Counted from the stretch's first letter, positions 11,564 to 23,935 are shown. The stretch: 64,000 nt of DNA from Jaltomata sinuosa (GCA_003996215.1 QJPP01001617.1:310001-374000); one strand, 5' to 3'. Program-made: numbers and translations. Notes: generated from the sequence alone by a model not told the origin.

Positions 11564-12880
11564 CTTTAGGACCAATTGAATGCTAGGTACTCTCGTTAGA
11601 AACTATAATTTATTGAATGATGCAAGTTGGTTTCAAATTGAATGACTTTTTTTTAGATACCTAGGCTCTTTTACTTGACTCTAATATGATTTTTAGCTTA
11701 AATTTGAACTCTTCTTGGTTGATTGATTGAGAGTCTGTATGGATCCTTCTTGAGTTGAACATGTGCCATGTGTGTTAGAATTTTGTGATATTTTATGCTT
11801 TCATATTGATGTCTAGAACTTGCCTGTTGTATTTGCAAAATAAAATGAAGAATGTTAGGTTTAGGAGATGATATATGCATTTCTTTGATTAGCCAATTTT
11901 TATTCTTTATTATACCTACCCATAATTGATGTTCCTAGTTTGCTCCGTTGAGCCTTTAACCTATTCTTTTGGTAGCCACAGCTAAATCTTAATCCTTTTG
12001 TTTCAATTGACCTTTAATTTGATTCAAAACTCCTAAGAGGTTTAATTAAAAAACAAGAGTTAGAAGGAGTGAGAAAGAAAAAAAGGGAAATAGTTGAGGA
12101 TGAAAGCCTGTAGAAATGTCTAAGGGTTCAAGAAAATATCATATACTTCAGTAGGGAGTAGAAAAAGAACAAGGAAAAAGAAAGAAAGAAAAGTGTTTGA
12201 TAATTGAGTACTCCTTACTAGTGATGTGTGAACGTTCTTAAAGATATGGGAAAACAAAGGAACCGATGGGCAAGAAGAGTAGAAGAAAGAAGTTTGTTAA
12301 TTAAGGAAGGTGCTTAATGAGAAAAATATGATGTATTAAAGCGCTTAGGGAAGATAGTCACTATTTTAGCCAAAATAATTCCTACTCATCACTTAGCCTA
12401 CACTACAACCTTGAAAAGTCGTACTTGATCTTGAGTTTGATGTTCTTATATTAGTGGAGCAGTACACTAAGGTCAAGCCTATGGTTTATCGTATGTTGCA
12501 TTTGAACTTCTTTGTGAGAGTGAGCGTAATTCTATTCTTATACCCATTCATGTGAAAAATTGCATTCTTGTGGGGAATATGGGTAACTCTCTTGTTGTGA
12601 GCGGCACATGGTTGACGAAAGAGAGGTAAAATGCTTTATTTCTTGATTGGGTGACTTATGAGTGTTTGCTAATATCGTACGGTCAATTCTTCAGGCTAGG
12701 AGGTCTTGAAGTAGTCATTTATGAGTTTTGAATGAAGAAAGCATGTTGTACTAAGTGCTTGTCATCGGTAGTCGTTGTAGTCCTAGCCTGAGTAATCATA
12801 TTCAAATGGTGTAGTTTGTAGTAGGGTCTTGATCATGAGTTCATAGCTTACTCGAGGACGAGCAATGGTTAAGTGTGGGG
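11564..12880 (+). other. Element X 3' untranslated region, second part, with polypurine tract
   Basis: Resumes X after element A, starting with the repeated target CTTTA. AT-rich and without a credible gene. The purine-rich stretch 12050-12330 (GAAAGAAAAAAAGGGAAATAG and similar) is low-complexity. The end, AGCAATGGTTAAGTGTGGGG at 12861-12880, is the polypurine tract directly before the 3' LTR. Confidence 0.75.
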
Positions 12881-14292
12881 TGTTGATGAGAGGCTAAAAA
12901 TACGATTCTATACAATCATTCGCCTCTCACTTGTCCTCTTTTTGGTGTCGTCTTGAGCGTAAACAATATGAATTACACTTATATTTTGTGTTTTGTTTAT
13001 ATAGGTATGACTTGATGAATTTGGAGCTTAAGCAATAGGGAAATAAGTACCAAGAAACCAAAAGGAACCAAGGAAAAAGCGACACCCCACAACACTGAGA
13101 AACGAGCGAAAAATGGCTGAACTAGTTGTGCCTTGCGCCACTGCTGCAAAGCAAGCACTGGCTTGGATTTGTGATTCTGAACTTTTCCAGAAGCAGCAGC
13201 TCACGCCAAACACCCCAAAGAGGTAAGTGGCATATATTTTTGCAGCACTCTGAAGTTTTCGTTGTTCCTTGCGCCACTGCTCCACTTTTGGGCAATGGTT
13301 CAAGCGGGTACTTCTCCTAACTCGATTTGGATTAGTTTTCTTAGTCCTAAGGATTCCTAAACTCGATAATAGCCCCCTCCCATATTTTTTTATCATGAAG
13401 AACTAATTTGGAGAAGGCAAAACCTACGGCAAAGCTCAAAAACAACGTCTAGTTTTATTTCTTTATTTTATTTTTGATTCTTTAACAACGTCTAGTTTTA
13501 TTTCTTTATTTTATTTTTGATTCTTTTCTTGTAAACTCATGAAATATCTTCTTCCAAAGAGATTCATGAGTAGCTAAACTTTTAGTATCTAGGGTTGTGG
13601 TTAAAGATATGAAGGTTGTTATTTAACTATCATATTGTTAGTTCAGATTTCCATTATTGAGTTATTTATCTTCCTTTGCTTTTAATTGCTTGTTAACTTG
13701 ATCACCTAGCAAACACTATCTATGGTGCATAAATTGGACTAGGAATAGAGTGTTTACATATGCAATAAGAGAAGGTAGGGCTTGGTTGTGAACTCTATAG
13801 GGAAGGGGGAATGATTCACTAACGTGGATAGAAATATACCCGTTATCCTTGCTCAGTTGATACAGAAGAGAAATCATATGCCCTTCACTATCGACCAACG
13901 ACCATAGGATATAGGCATTAGGAATAGTCAAGGAGACCTAGAGTTGTTGGCAAAATGCTCAACATGGTTAAAATCAACCCACAACTAGTAACTCAGGAAA
14001 TCAACTAAACGTATGGTTTGAAAACTTAATTGGATTGTCGAAATACCATAACCTTGGAACTTTTCCCAAATTTGAATTACAACACAATCAATTCACTGCT
14101 TGTTTACACAATTGCTTTTATTTACATTCAAACACCAAGAAATCACTCTCTACTATTGGTTACCAACTGAATAGCTCGTAAGAATTCAAACTACTAAATC
14201 AATTCATCAAATCCCTTGGGTACGATATCTGGACTCATATTCTATATTACTTGTATAGCCACGTACACTTGCGTGTGCAAAAGGACGCAACA
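12881..14292 (+). repeat. Element X 3' LTR
   Basis: Starts TGTTGATGAGAGGC directly after the polypurine tract. The end is placed at about 14292 (GCGCAACA-like GACGCAACA), just before minus-strand gag of element Y. Positions 13120-13310 contain recurring TTGCGCCACTGCT words. A perfect-looking 46-base tandem duplication (AACAACGTCTAGTTTTATTT start) lies at about 13441-13526. The matching 5' LTR would be left of the window. Confidence 0.7.
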
Positions 14293-15980
14293 ATTATCTT
14301 TCTTTTTCTTGATCAACCTCTGAGGATACAGAGGAGAACATTTAGGCATCGGCCTTGGTTCACTCAGAGTTTTCTCCTCCTTCTCCTCTCCTATATCAAT
14401 TACACATTGAGGAGACAATTCAATCTCTTCCCTCTCCTCATTTGGGCTTTCATCATCAACAATCATGTTGGGTGCACTAAGCTTCACCCCAATCTCGGGA
14501 TTTGCATCACTTCTCTTTTCATTCTTAACCTCCTATGATATATTCTCATTCCTTTCAAATACAACTTTTTTGGTTAGTTTTTTACACCATTAAGCATCCT
14601 TCCACTTTGTGTGACAATTGTCATCACATGACCATCATTTTTTGGATTTGGAAAAGTATCACTAGGAAGGGTGCCCTTCAACCGAGGGTTCATTTGGGAT
14701 GATAGGTGATTCATTTGGGCTTCTAAGTGCTTGATAGACGCTTAATAAGAGCTCATAGTTTGGTTTAGGGTAGACACATCACTCTTCAAATCTTTAATCC
14801 CATCATCCGTGGACTCTTCCTTTTTCAACAAATGTGATAACATGTCTTCAATCTTTGAAGTAGCGAGATTACTCACACTTGGTTGGAAGTTAGAAGTATT
14901 TTCCTTAAGTGGAGGCACATATGGATTACCACTTTGGTAATTATATTGGTCACCATCTCATTCACAATCTCTCCAATGAGCTTCACGATCACGATTATGA
15001 TCCCTCCAACCTTGATTCTCATCCCAAAGTCGCTAAGTGACTTGATTTGCACCTTAGTACCCAGGGCAAGAACCCGTCAGTAGATAGCAAGCTTCCTCAT
15101 CCCCCAATATGTAAGCACCAACTTCATCATGGCTTTTGGTCCCATAAGCTCCGACGACATTAACACTTTTAGTCCCGGCACCCATCATGTGTTTGGCTAA
15201 CAATTAGATTTGAGTCATCATTTAAGCCATAGTTTCATCTCATTCATCCTCTTTCCTTCGCATCTCATTAGTCATGATGGAGGAGGTGACACCCGATGTC
15301 ACCTCGGTCTCTCTTGTGTGCCAAGCTCTATTTGTCTTCGCCATTCTATCCAAAAGAGCTGAAGCAAGACCATATGTTTGATCCATGATAGATCCACCCG
15401 CAATATTTTTTGCCACTGACTTGTTCATTGAATCAAGTGCCCGATAAAAGCTTTCTAGTAGAACACCTTCCGATAGCCCATGGTTCGGACAAAGCAACAA
15501 CTTTTTCTTGAACCTTAAACATACCTTTTGCAAAGGTTCATCCGGTAATTATCGAAAGTTTGTGATTTCAGCACCCAATTGAAATATCCTTGAAGGTGGG
15601 AAGAACCGATCTAAGAAATCTTTAACTAACTCATTCCATGATGTGATGGAGCCCTCGAGGAGCTCTTCTAGCTATGTCATTTCTCCCATGAGGGAGAATG
15701 GAAATAGTCAAAGTCAGATTGACTCTTGACTAATGGTTTGGATGTTAAACGGCTGGCAAATCTCTATAAAGTTTTGGATGTGCCAATTAACACCCTCATT
15801 TGCTAGTCCTCCATACAAGCCCTTCATTTGTATCAAGTGCAACATAGTGCTTGTCACATGAAAAACTTTATTACCAATAGTTGGAGGTAGTCAAATGTCA
15901 CCCGTGGCACCATGAACAATTGGTTCATCCTCTATATCTATAAATTCATCCATGTTTCCTTGCTCACTAGCGTGGCTCAT
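14293..15980 (-). pseudogene. Element Y gag (Tat/Athila-like), broken and truncated
   Basis: Starts at minus-strand ATG 15980 (MSHASEQGNMDEFIDIEDEP). The capsid-like region is recognisable: FDRFFPP-type text, then PNHGLSEGVLLESFYRALD, NIAGGSIMDQTYGLASALLD and RMAKTNRAWHTRE (15533-15240). This is the conserved core of gag in the Athila/Tat branch. The last readable part, PLYPQRLIKKKKD near 14300, is the usual gag-protease boundary, and the frame ends where the LTR of X begins. Several in-frame stops are present. The rest of Y is not in the window. Confidence 0.82.
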
Positions 15981-17518
15981 AGGTACATGTTCACAACACC
16001 AACGACAACAAAAACGTAAAAGAGAACAAGATTCTAAATTAAAGTGAATCAATAGACAATAAATGGCAAATCAAAAGTCAATCTATAGAAACGACACCAT
16101 TTTTGATGACGTCTAAAATAACTCTCCCAAAAGAGGTGGCAACGGTTGTCGAGTAAAATAATAAGTAACTCAACAATGGAGTCGGGGTTGAATCCATGAG
16201 GATTGGTACATAGATTAACCACTAATTGTCAAGTTGATTCACAAGAGCAAGCAAAATGTTCAATCAAGTAAATAAAATAGGGGAATTGGATTTGGAAACT
16301 AATATTCGAATAGTAACAAAACAACAACGTAAACACAATTATTTTTATCAAGATTAGAAGACTAGGGGAGTTCTTTCGATGGCGTTATGCCCTTGGTAAA
16401 AGTCATGCTTTTTTCAACCCACTAAACATATATACACTATGGTCTCTTTCGAACCCCACAGTTGAGCAACAAATCAACCAATTGGCTTAGGTGAGTCAAG
16501 CTATTTCTAGCCTCAACTCTTAGGAGGAAATTTCCTAAATCAAGTTATTTCTAGCCTCAATTTATGGTGGAAATCCCAAATCTTCACTATTGAATCCTTA
16601 CCCAATTAATGAATTTCTTCTTCAAGCAAGCACACAATTAGTAAGCTAAATTAATGTTTACAACCATCAATTTTATAATTAAAAACATGAAGGATTCAAT
16701 AGACCCACACATAATAATCAATTATAAACTCAAATAATCAACACCCATTCCTAAATTCAAACACCCATCATACACACCCCTAGAATTGAATTTAGCTACT
16801 CATAATGAAGGAACAAGAGAAGATACCAAGTGGATTTTCGATATTCCATTCATTCTTCAATAACTAGCTTCAAATTCCAAGCTCAAGTATCAACAATGGT
16901 GTTTTTCAATTCAAGGAAGAAGAAAACTTGTACTCTAAGGTGTACTCTAACTACTCTCAATTAGGAATTGAATACTGATGTATATTCCTTGCACAAATCC
17001 CAAAAAAGGTCTTGAAAGCTTCCCAATTAGGCCATAACAAATCTGGATTATTTTTCCCTTTGAGGCACTTGCGAAACCATATATGACGGCACATGTGGTT
17101 GCCCATGCTTACTTGCGGCATGCAAGTGCCAAGTCGTCAAGGTAGTGAGAAGTATTTGGCATGCGACCCTATCTGCGCGGGCAATTATGATCGCCCTTGG
17201 TGACTTGCGGCGATCATGTGCCTATAATGTTAGGTAGTGCCTCAGCTTCCTTGTGTGCTTCCACCTGCGAAATGCAGGTGTCGTCATGTGACGCGCAGAT
17301 CTTCTCACACATCATGTGCATATCCTTGCTCTTCTGGTCATCTCTTGACTTGACTTCCACTTTTAGCTCATTTTAGATTCAAATCCTCTTCTTTCTTCAT
17401 TGATCAAGATTGACTGCATTTAAGAAAATAAAGATATAAAATCTTTCTAAATCACATCAAATCAAGACAGTAATTTATGAATAAAAGCTAAATAATTTGG
17501 TAGATTACCAACTTATCA
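15981..17518 (-). repeat. Element Y 5' LTR and leader
   Basis: On the minus strand it begins TGATAAGTTGG (17518) and the LTR appears to end near 16100. A leader of about 120 bases runs to the gag start. Positions 17060-17330 form a GC-rich island with short inverted pairs (GGCATGCAAGTGCC, CACCTGCGAAATGCAGGTG, GATCGCC with GGCGATC). Only one LTR of Y is visible, so its inner end is approximate and the primer site was not identified with confidence. Confidence 0.6.
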
Positions 17519-18816
17519 GGACTCTCAGCTATGACCTGTAGGGGACGAGCTCTATCCATGTACCAGTGTCAGTGTGACACCCGATCTATATAACAGTGTC
17601 TGTGTGAAACCCGATCTATATATCACCTTTATACTATCTCCAAACCATATGTTCAATGCATGATACAATTAATAATCACAAGTAATGCCGAAAGCAAATC
17701 ACAAACACCCAACTTACATATAAGCACAAAGTCAAGAAAGTCTTTACTACTATTAAACCATAACCTACCTCGATTCCTTGATTGAAAACAATATTACACT
17801 ATAGTCTTTCCCTTTCAATTTCTGTTCGTTCTTGATCTATAAACAACAAATACACAGACTTTAACACAACAATTCACCCTTTCTAAGCATAAGAAACTCA
17901 TATTTATCAAATTAACTCATGAACTTAACCTAGTTCATCACCTTGGGAATTTTTACCCTTTAAACTCTTTGAATTCTTCACAATTCAACTAACAATCATA
18001 AATTCTACCATAAGAAGTATTTTCTAACCTCCTAGAATCAATAATAACTAATAAAAACATCATTCCCCACCAATTTTCAACAGTCCATAACTTAGGGTTA
18101 AATTTCAAATTCCACCATGGTTATCATTCTTACAATCTTAAAAATCTAAATGAGTAATTCAAGTTTGAAGTGTAAAGAAACCTTACCTCAAAGATGGAAA
18201 ACACCAAAAGTTGTGAAGAATCGCCCCTGCTAAGCCCTTGAACATTTTTTAGAAAAGTGGGAATGAAAAATAGGTTTTTCTGATTTTAAAAACTAGTATA
18301 CAACATTTCCACTGCTGCAGCGACACTTTTGTCATTACAGTGACATTGTTACAACGGAGGATCTACCATTGCAGTGGAACCTAGGCCAAAAGGGGTTATC
18401 ATTGTGGTGACACTTCTACCGCTGCAACAATGCCACTGCAGCGACACTTCTGTCACTGCAGTGACCCCAAAACTAGTAGCTCGGGACTTGGTTCTAGCTC
18501 TGGCTATTTCACAATACACCTCTCAAAAATTGACATTATAAACTGACCCTTTCATGGTAATTGCTATAACCAAAGTTTTACTATCCCTTTCTACACACTG
18601 AAAGATTTTATGACTTTCTAAACTCATCCTTTAACACAAAACACAATCAAAAATACAAATCAACACACTAATAATTCTAAGATTTCCTTAGACCACCACA
18701 CACTCAAATTACGCCTAAAACTAGGCCAGCCCAAAATTTTTAAATTTTGGTCTAAGGGAAAACTAGGCGAAGGTTTTACTCTCTATTTCAATGTAACAAT
18801 GATTTGGGTCATTACA
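17519..18816 (-). repeat. LTR fragment G (chromovirus-like)
   Basis: On the minus strand it starts TGTAATGACCCAAATC (18816) and runs until Y cuts it at 17519. Positions 18305-18475 iterate the palindromic word CACTGCAGTG and variants. Positions 17540-17640 hold about three short repeats of a GTGTGACACCCGATCTATAT unit, a feature I associate with Solanaceae chromovirus LTRs. No internal region of this element was identified next to it. Confidence 0.6.
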
Positions 18817-19330
18817 GTTCCTCAAAGGGTCATGAGGTATTTTGAAAGAATGAAAATAGAGCCTAGGACAGAGTACATGGGGTTATACATCTTTGATTAT
18901 GAGGATGACAAGATCCCAAATGCAGGGAAGATCCTTAGATATGGGAAAACATGCAAGAAAGAGGGACCTAGAACACTTGAGTAAGACAACTTCAACACCG
19001 GATATGTTAAAGGCTGCAAGGAGTGGTTAGAGAGGGATATACAAGGCCTAGTATTTCTAGACCCCAAGTCAATTCCAGGTCCATAGTACACATCCAACTT
19101 CAAGAGGACCAAGAGAAAATGGGAAGAATGAAACATGAATTACTTTGAAAGGAGGAAGAACATCAACAGACCCTAGCCAGTCTGACTCAGGAGATCAAAG
19201 ACATGAGATATGGAATGAAAAAGCTTGATGACACGATAAAAGCTCAGTTGGAGAAATCCAGAAAAGATATCAGTAGAGAGAAAGGGTGGTAGACTCAAGG
19301 GCGACATTTACTTGGACCACTACGGACTCT
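18817..19330 (+). pseudogene. Decayed plus-strand coding fragment with coiled-coil-like tail, unrecognised
   Basis: Reads RMKIEPRTEYMGLYIFDYED, GKILRYGKTCKKEGPRTLE, then after stops a charged heptad-like stretch (LASLTQEIKDMRYGMKKLDD). It begins right at the edge of LTR G, so it may be internal sequence of a retroelement. I do not recognise the family. Several in-frame stops show it is not a working gene. Confidence 0.35.
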
Positions 19331-19933
19331 TAGATATTTTGGGGAAAGATATGAAGAGCAAGAACGACGAAGGATCGTCTTCAGCATCTTTTTAGTTTTA
19401 TCCCTTGTGTGGGTTTATTTTCATGTATTTACTTTACTCAAAATGCCCCTGTATGGGCCTGATTTTATGTATTTCCCTTATCCCCCTATGTGGGCTTGAT
19501 TTTATACTTCTCCCTTTCCCTCAAAATGTACCCTTTTTTGGTTTGCTTATGTATCCTCTTTTGAAGGAATATTTTTCTCTATCTATGAAATCTTGTTTTG
19601 GGGTAATGGAATGATTCAATACAGCACAAATGTCTTTTAAATTGCTATGCCCACCATTGTCTTAAAAAGGTCACCAAGATAAGTTGCGCGACTTATTATG
19701 CTATTGTGTGATAAACTGTCTTTATGTGCTTATGTGTGTTATTTGAATTAAGGGTTAATTTGTCCATTCCTATTCAAATATTTTTAGTTCCTCTAGGCAA
19801 ATATATAAGCCTACTACACAAAAGTCCAACCAAAATACTCTAAGTCTTTCACGTTTCTCAGAAAACCCTAAAAACTCTTTCTCCAAACTTCTAGACTTCA
19901 CTCCTATCTTATAGGAAGTTTTGACTTAAGAAG
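19331..19933. other. Intergenic, pyrimidine-rich, no gene seen
   Basis: Contains near-repeats of 'tatgggcctgattttatgta' around 19450-19510 and a T-rich leader-like stretch before the gag-like frame at 19934. It could be the untranslated leader of that frame. No LTR edge was resolved. Confidence 0.4.
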
Positions 19934-21072
19934 ATGGAAGAGAACATGGACATAATGGAAACTATGGGTATAAGAATGATAAGGATCCAAGAGGATATCA
20001 ATGAAGTTTGAAGAAGAGGCAAGGCGATAGACTGACTAAGAGAAGCTGTCATAGCCAAGACTAAAGAGGTTGAGGATAAAACCACCATGGCTAAGGCGAG
20101 GATTGTTGTACATGACCAGATGTTAGGAAAGCCAAAGGAAATGACAAAAAGGGACTATGGTCAAGAGATTGAGCAACTTATCTTGTAACTTGAATCAGCC
20201 GCTAAGACAATTGGAGAATCGGAACATATGGACAAAGGAAAAGGAAAAATGAGTGAGGAACATGAGGAAGGCGGTCTAGAGCAAGAGAAATTACCAACAC
20301 ATACCTTGACAGAGATCATGAATGAAATGAAGAGTTGGGCTGAATCTAAGGATAGAACCTTCTAGCCTTCAAGGTTTAGGAAAAGAGAAGAGAAGATAAC
20401 CCTAAAAGCCGATTCCAGAAACTTCCTGAGGGATCTTATAGTCGTGAAATTTCAACTATCTATCAAACTTTGCAGTCCATTGGTATTCTACACCTAGTTG
20501 AGACTCGAGGACTCGGATGTGATCCCAGAGATGAGTACAAGAGGTATGCTTATCACCCACTTCAGAAGGGCCACACTACTGATGAATGTATGCCTTTAAG
20601 AACCAAGGTCCAAAATATGATTAACAGTTGACTAATAAGTCACATGTTTAGGGCATATGCTATGATGGCATGTGATCAAGTTAAGCCCTAGACACTTATC
20701 ATTGAAGATGTTCTAATTCACCACTTGGACTTCACCACTTTCAAGGAGAGGTATGAGGATATCTACTTCAAGATGGTTCAAGCAAAAATACTCCACCCTG
20801 TGGAAAGAAAAGAAAGGAAAGGTCCCATAAAGTAGGGCAAAAAAGAAGACATCTGACTTTACCATGATGGGATGAAGGGGCATGATATTGAGAAGTGTAG
20901 TGCTTGTTGTTTTGACTTGGAGCAACTCATCGGAATCGGGAAAATCCACCTTGAGTTTGCACCAGATCATCTATACATGAAGAAGAAGGGAGCGCCCATA
21001 ACTATCCAAAGAAGCTTTAAAAGTAGCAAAGTTTTTTGTTTGTTTTCACATTTTCTACTTCTATCCTTGTAA
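19934..21072 (+). pseudogene. Retroelement gag-like remnant with zinc-knuckle-like motifs
   Basis: Starts ATG 19934 (MEENMDIMETMG) with a charged N-terminal half. Near 20460-20630 it reads TLQSIGILHLVETRGLG and YHPLQKGHTTDECMPLRTKV. Near 20850-20960 it reads YHDGMKGHDIEKCSAC followed by IGKIHLEFAP. The paired G-H-x(4)-C motifs followed by 'lk-kvq-li-' helices resemble the C-terminal gag region of plant Ty3/gypsy elements. Multiple in-frame stops, for example after the AVIAK and QLIL stretches, mark it as dead. No pol follows. Confidence 0.55.
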
Positions 21073-21608
21073 AGAAGTGAAGGAAACAAATGAATCAAAG
21101 AGTTTTATACTTACATCTCGAACAATGTAGGGCCTAATTTCTCTTTAGTGAGATACGTAAATAGCCTTTCCAGGCCTGACTCATATCCTTAAAAACTTTT
21201 ATTCCCTGCCCCCCATTTTTGGCAAAAATGTTGAAAAAGTTGAAAAGACAGACAAGCAGAGATAACAGGAGATCAAGACTCAGCAAAGTCAACTTTTATG
21301 TCAAACTCACTAACCCAAAATCAATGGACAATGTCCTATCCATTAAAATCTTTTTAGTCAATATTTATTCATGGATCAATTTACCTTTGGTAAAGCGACT
21401 CTTATGTGTTTACTTTCTGTTAAGATATTTTATATTATTTATCACTAACGAAATCTGACATAGTTGCCTTTGAGTTATTTTTACATTGTCATAGGGATAA
21501 ATCAATGCAAGATTTGTGTTGAGAAATTGGTATAACATCCATACTACACCAGATCTAAATCAAATAAAAGTTCCCCCCGACCATTGCTTATCTAAAGGAA
21601 AGAGAAAA
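21073..21608 (+). other. Untranslated retroelement sequence with one hairpin cassette
   Basis: Non-coding. At 21135-21166 it carries a sense-strand copy of the stem cassette found eight times in element D: TTCTC, loop TTTAGT, GAGAT, followed by ACGTAAATAGCC. This places a Tat/Ogre-type untranslated region here. The rest is AT-rich with no gene. Confidence 0.45.
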
Positions 21609-22243
21609 ATGGCTGGTAGTGAGGAAGATAATACTTTGACTTAAATTACTGTAAGAGACAATTTGATAGCCAAACAAAGTGAAATGATTGAGGAGTTGGA
21701 GAAAAATCTAGCAAGTATCCAAGAAGAAATGCAGAGAACTAGGGATCTGGCCATTTCAGCGAATACCCCTATCCCGGGGGACGAAAGGCATCCACTTTAT
21801 TTCCCTCCTCTGAACTCTTGTACTCCCAAACATTGCTCAAATAATCCAACCACTTCTTCCATCCCAAAGTCTTCCATCATTGATCTGACCTCTCGCAACG
21901 CACCTCACATCGGTACTTCATATCAAACCCCTCCCCCACCTCCCTAAAAATACCAATCCAAACACTAATAACTCCCAAAACCTCCCTCCAAACTATCAAA
22001 ATACCAACCAAACTAATAACCCCCAAAATTTCCCTATCATATACCAAAACACACTCCAAATGTCCATAATATGACACCTAACCAAACCTTGTTGCCCTCT
22101 ACTTTCCATATCACTACAACACATGAGCCTTACCATGTCTTCCTAGAAAAACCCAAAATTGACCATTACGAGAAGAGGAGGAAGGAGTGGAAGGATATGG
22201 AGGAGAAGCAAAAAAGGGATATTCTATCAGTAAAAGAGGTGGT
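21609..22243 (+). pseudogene. Retroelement gag N-terminal fragment
   Basis: Starts ATG 21609 (MAGSEEDNTLT, then an in-frame TAA). It continues with a short coiled-coil stretch (AKQSEMIEELEKNLASIQEE) and a proline/asparagine-rich segment (PLYFPPLNSCTPKH). After further breaks it ends PKIDHYEKRRKEWKDMEEKQ. This N-terminal layout is one I recognise from gag of Solanaceae gypsy elements. The capsid core and everything after it are missing, cut by LTR fragment F. Confidence 0.6.
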
Positions 22244-22245
22244 TT

Positions 22246-23935
22246 CAAACTTAATTTTAATTCTATTTTTTGATGAAATTTTATATTTGGACTCCTTAAA
22301 CTTTTGGTAAATTAATTTTTTAATAAATTTTCAGCTTTGCCCTTGGAGGCTTGGAGTTGACTTTTTAGATCGGAACCTAAGTCTAGCAATATGGGTGTCT
22401 ATAGTTTCATATTCTTGTGTAGAATCTATATTTTAATAGATTATTGGGCTCGTTCAGAAGCTATACATAAAGGAAAGGTTTTGGTTTGACTTTCCGGGTC
22501 TTCTCTGAAGACAAGTTGAGATTTTTTTGACTCTCTTTTGAAGTGCTTACATGTTCGTTGCTTGTATGGGGAGTAATGGAGAATGTGCGTCCCGTATATA
22601 TAAGGTGATGAGCATATATGGGGGTACTTATGTATTGAAAAGGGTTAAAATGGGATATTTATCTTGATTTGGTTGTTGTCCCTTATTTTTGATTATTGTA
22701 TTATAGTGTGAAAATGGATTAGTGATTCTATCGGACTTGCTACATGTTGATATTGATAGTACATCCTCTTATGAGTTAGATTTGAGTCATTTGAGCTAGA
22801 TTGATGATTTTGGGCTTGTAGCTAGCGTTTGAGTTGAGTATGGCCTTGTGTGCCTGGATTAAGATACTTGTGCTTCTCTTATCACTGTGAATTATACATA
22901 CTCATATTATGACATTTCTAAAGAGATACTTTTGGGAATGATATTATGAAATGACTTGCATACTCGATAAAAAGTATTCCAGATGGATTCCTAGTGATTT
23001 CATAACTTGCATGCCCGATAGAAAAGTATTCCGAATGGATTTCTACTGATTTTATGATTTGCATGCCCGATAGAAAAAATTTCTAGGTGGATTTACTTAT
23101 TCGTGGCATATATATATATATTGATTTGCAAGCCCAATGGAAAACTCTTTCGAGTGGGTATGTAAACCTCGCGAGTCCCCAATGGGTCCTAGTTAACTAT
23201 ACAAAGCAACAGGTGTATTCTTTAGCATGCATTACATCATTTTGCATTTATCTCATCATTTTCATTTGAGTGGTTCTGTTATTGTGGTGTACAGTGAATT
23301 CAGTAGACTATCAATTTTGATTGAATCTGAGTAGATGTGGATTTCATACAGTGACATCTCTTTGTTATTGGTGTATATCTGTTAGAATAGGTGTGGTCTT
23401 TCTATTTGCAGGTGTTCAAGGTTATAGTTGATAGTAGTATCTTAGGTGCAACTCGCCATCACTTTGAATTAGGAGCGGTCGACGATACTGCTGAGTACAT
23501 GTGGTCAGTACTCACACTTATTTATTTTCAGCACTTTACGTGCAGGTACTGAGCCAGTGGTCCCCGGACATTGATTTCGTGATTATCTTGTGGTTGCACT
23601 TCGGAGATCCTTGAGGTAACGTCTGTTGATCCTAGCGACTTCCAAATCTCCTCTATCTTTGTCTTTATGCTTTCTTCGCATCTTGAGACACTTTTGGACT
23701 CATCCATTGTACTCGTTATTTTAGAGGCTTGTAACTTGTGACTACCTGATTTTTAAAATTAGTTGTTATCTTCTTACTTCTATACCATTTTATTATAAGA
23801 TTCAGCGTGAGACTTAGTAGTTTTTGTACTTCTTCCACATATTTATTTAGATTCTGTTGTGTGAGTGTTTGGTAGGCTTACCTATCCCGAGGAGAGGGTG
23901 GTGAGATAGGTGCCATCACGACACGACTTAATAAT
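22246..23935 (+). repeat. LTR fragment F (chromovirus-like), ends not resolved
   Basis: Contains GGAGTTGACTTTTTAGATCG near 22350, common in the 5' part of Solanaceae chromovirus LTRs, and the LTR-end-like GTGAGATAGGTGCCATCACGA near 23910. Between them it is AT-rich with no gene. The left edge is truncated and the right edge lacks the expected terminal GTGACA. No primer site or matching LTR was found nearby. Confidence 0.5.
22935..23125 (+). repeat. Three-copy tandem repeat inside LTR F
   Basis: About three units of 62-64 bases share GCATGCCCGATAGAAAAGTA-like cores at about 22958, 23010 and 23062, followed by TTCC-AATGGATTTCTA-like text. A fourth partial copy follows near 23128 (GCAAGCCCAATGGAAAACTC). 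Confidence 0.65.

Larger units (their letters stand above)
1..14292 (+). mobile_element. Element X: Tat/Athila-like Ty3/gypsy retrotransposon, 3' part, interrupted
   Basis: Plus-strand remnant whose 5' end lies before the window. In order it has an internal piece (1-228), an inserted LTR fragment (229-1058), a protease-region reading frame (1061-1837), a 3' untranslated tail (1838-2515 and 11569-12880) split by element A, and a 3' LTR (12881-14292). The protease motif DLGASINLIPLSIF, the purine-rich AAGTGTGGGG just before the LTR and the LTR start TGTTGATGAG are typical of the Athila/Tat branch. Reverse transcriptase, RNase H and integrase are absent, so X is internally deleted as well as interrupted. 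Its 3' LTR abuts a broken gag of element Y, which suggests X inserted into Y. The lineage call is from family knowledge and the exact LTR end is approximate. Confidence 0.8.

Noticed and set aside
13028..13396. 122-residue minus-strand frame
   Set aside because: Lies in the X LTR across the TTGCGCCACTGCT words; no domain and opposite to the element.
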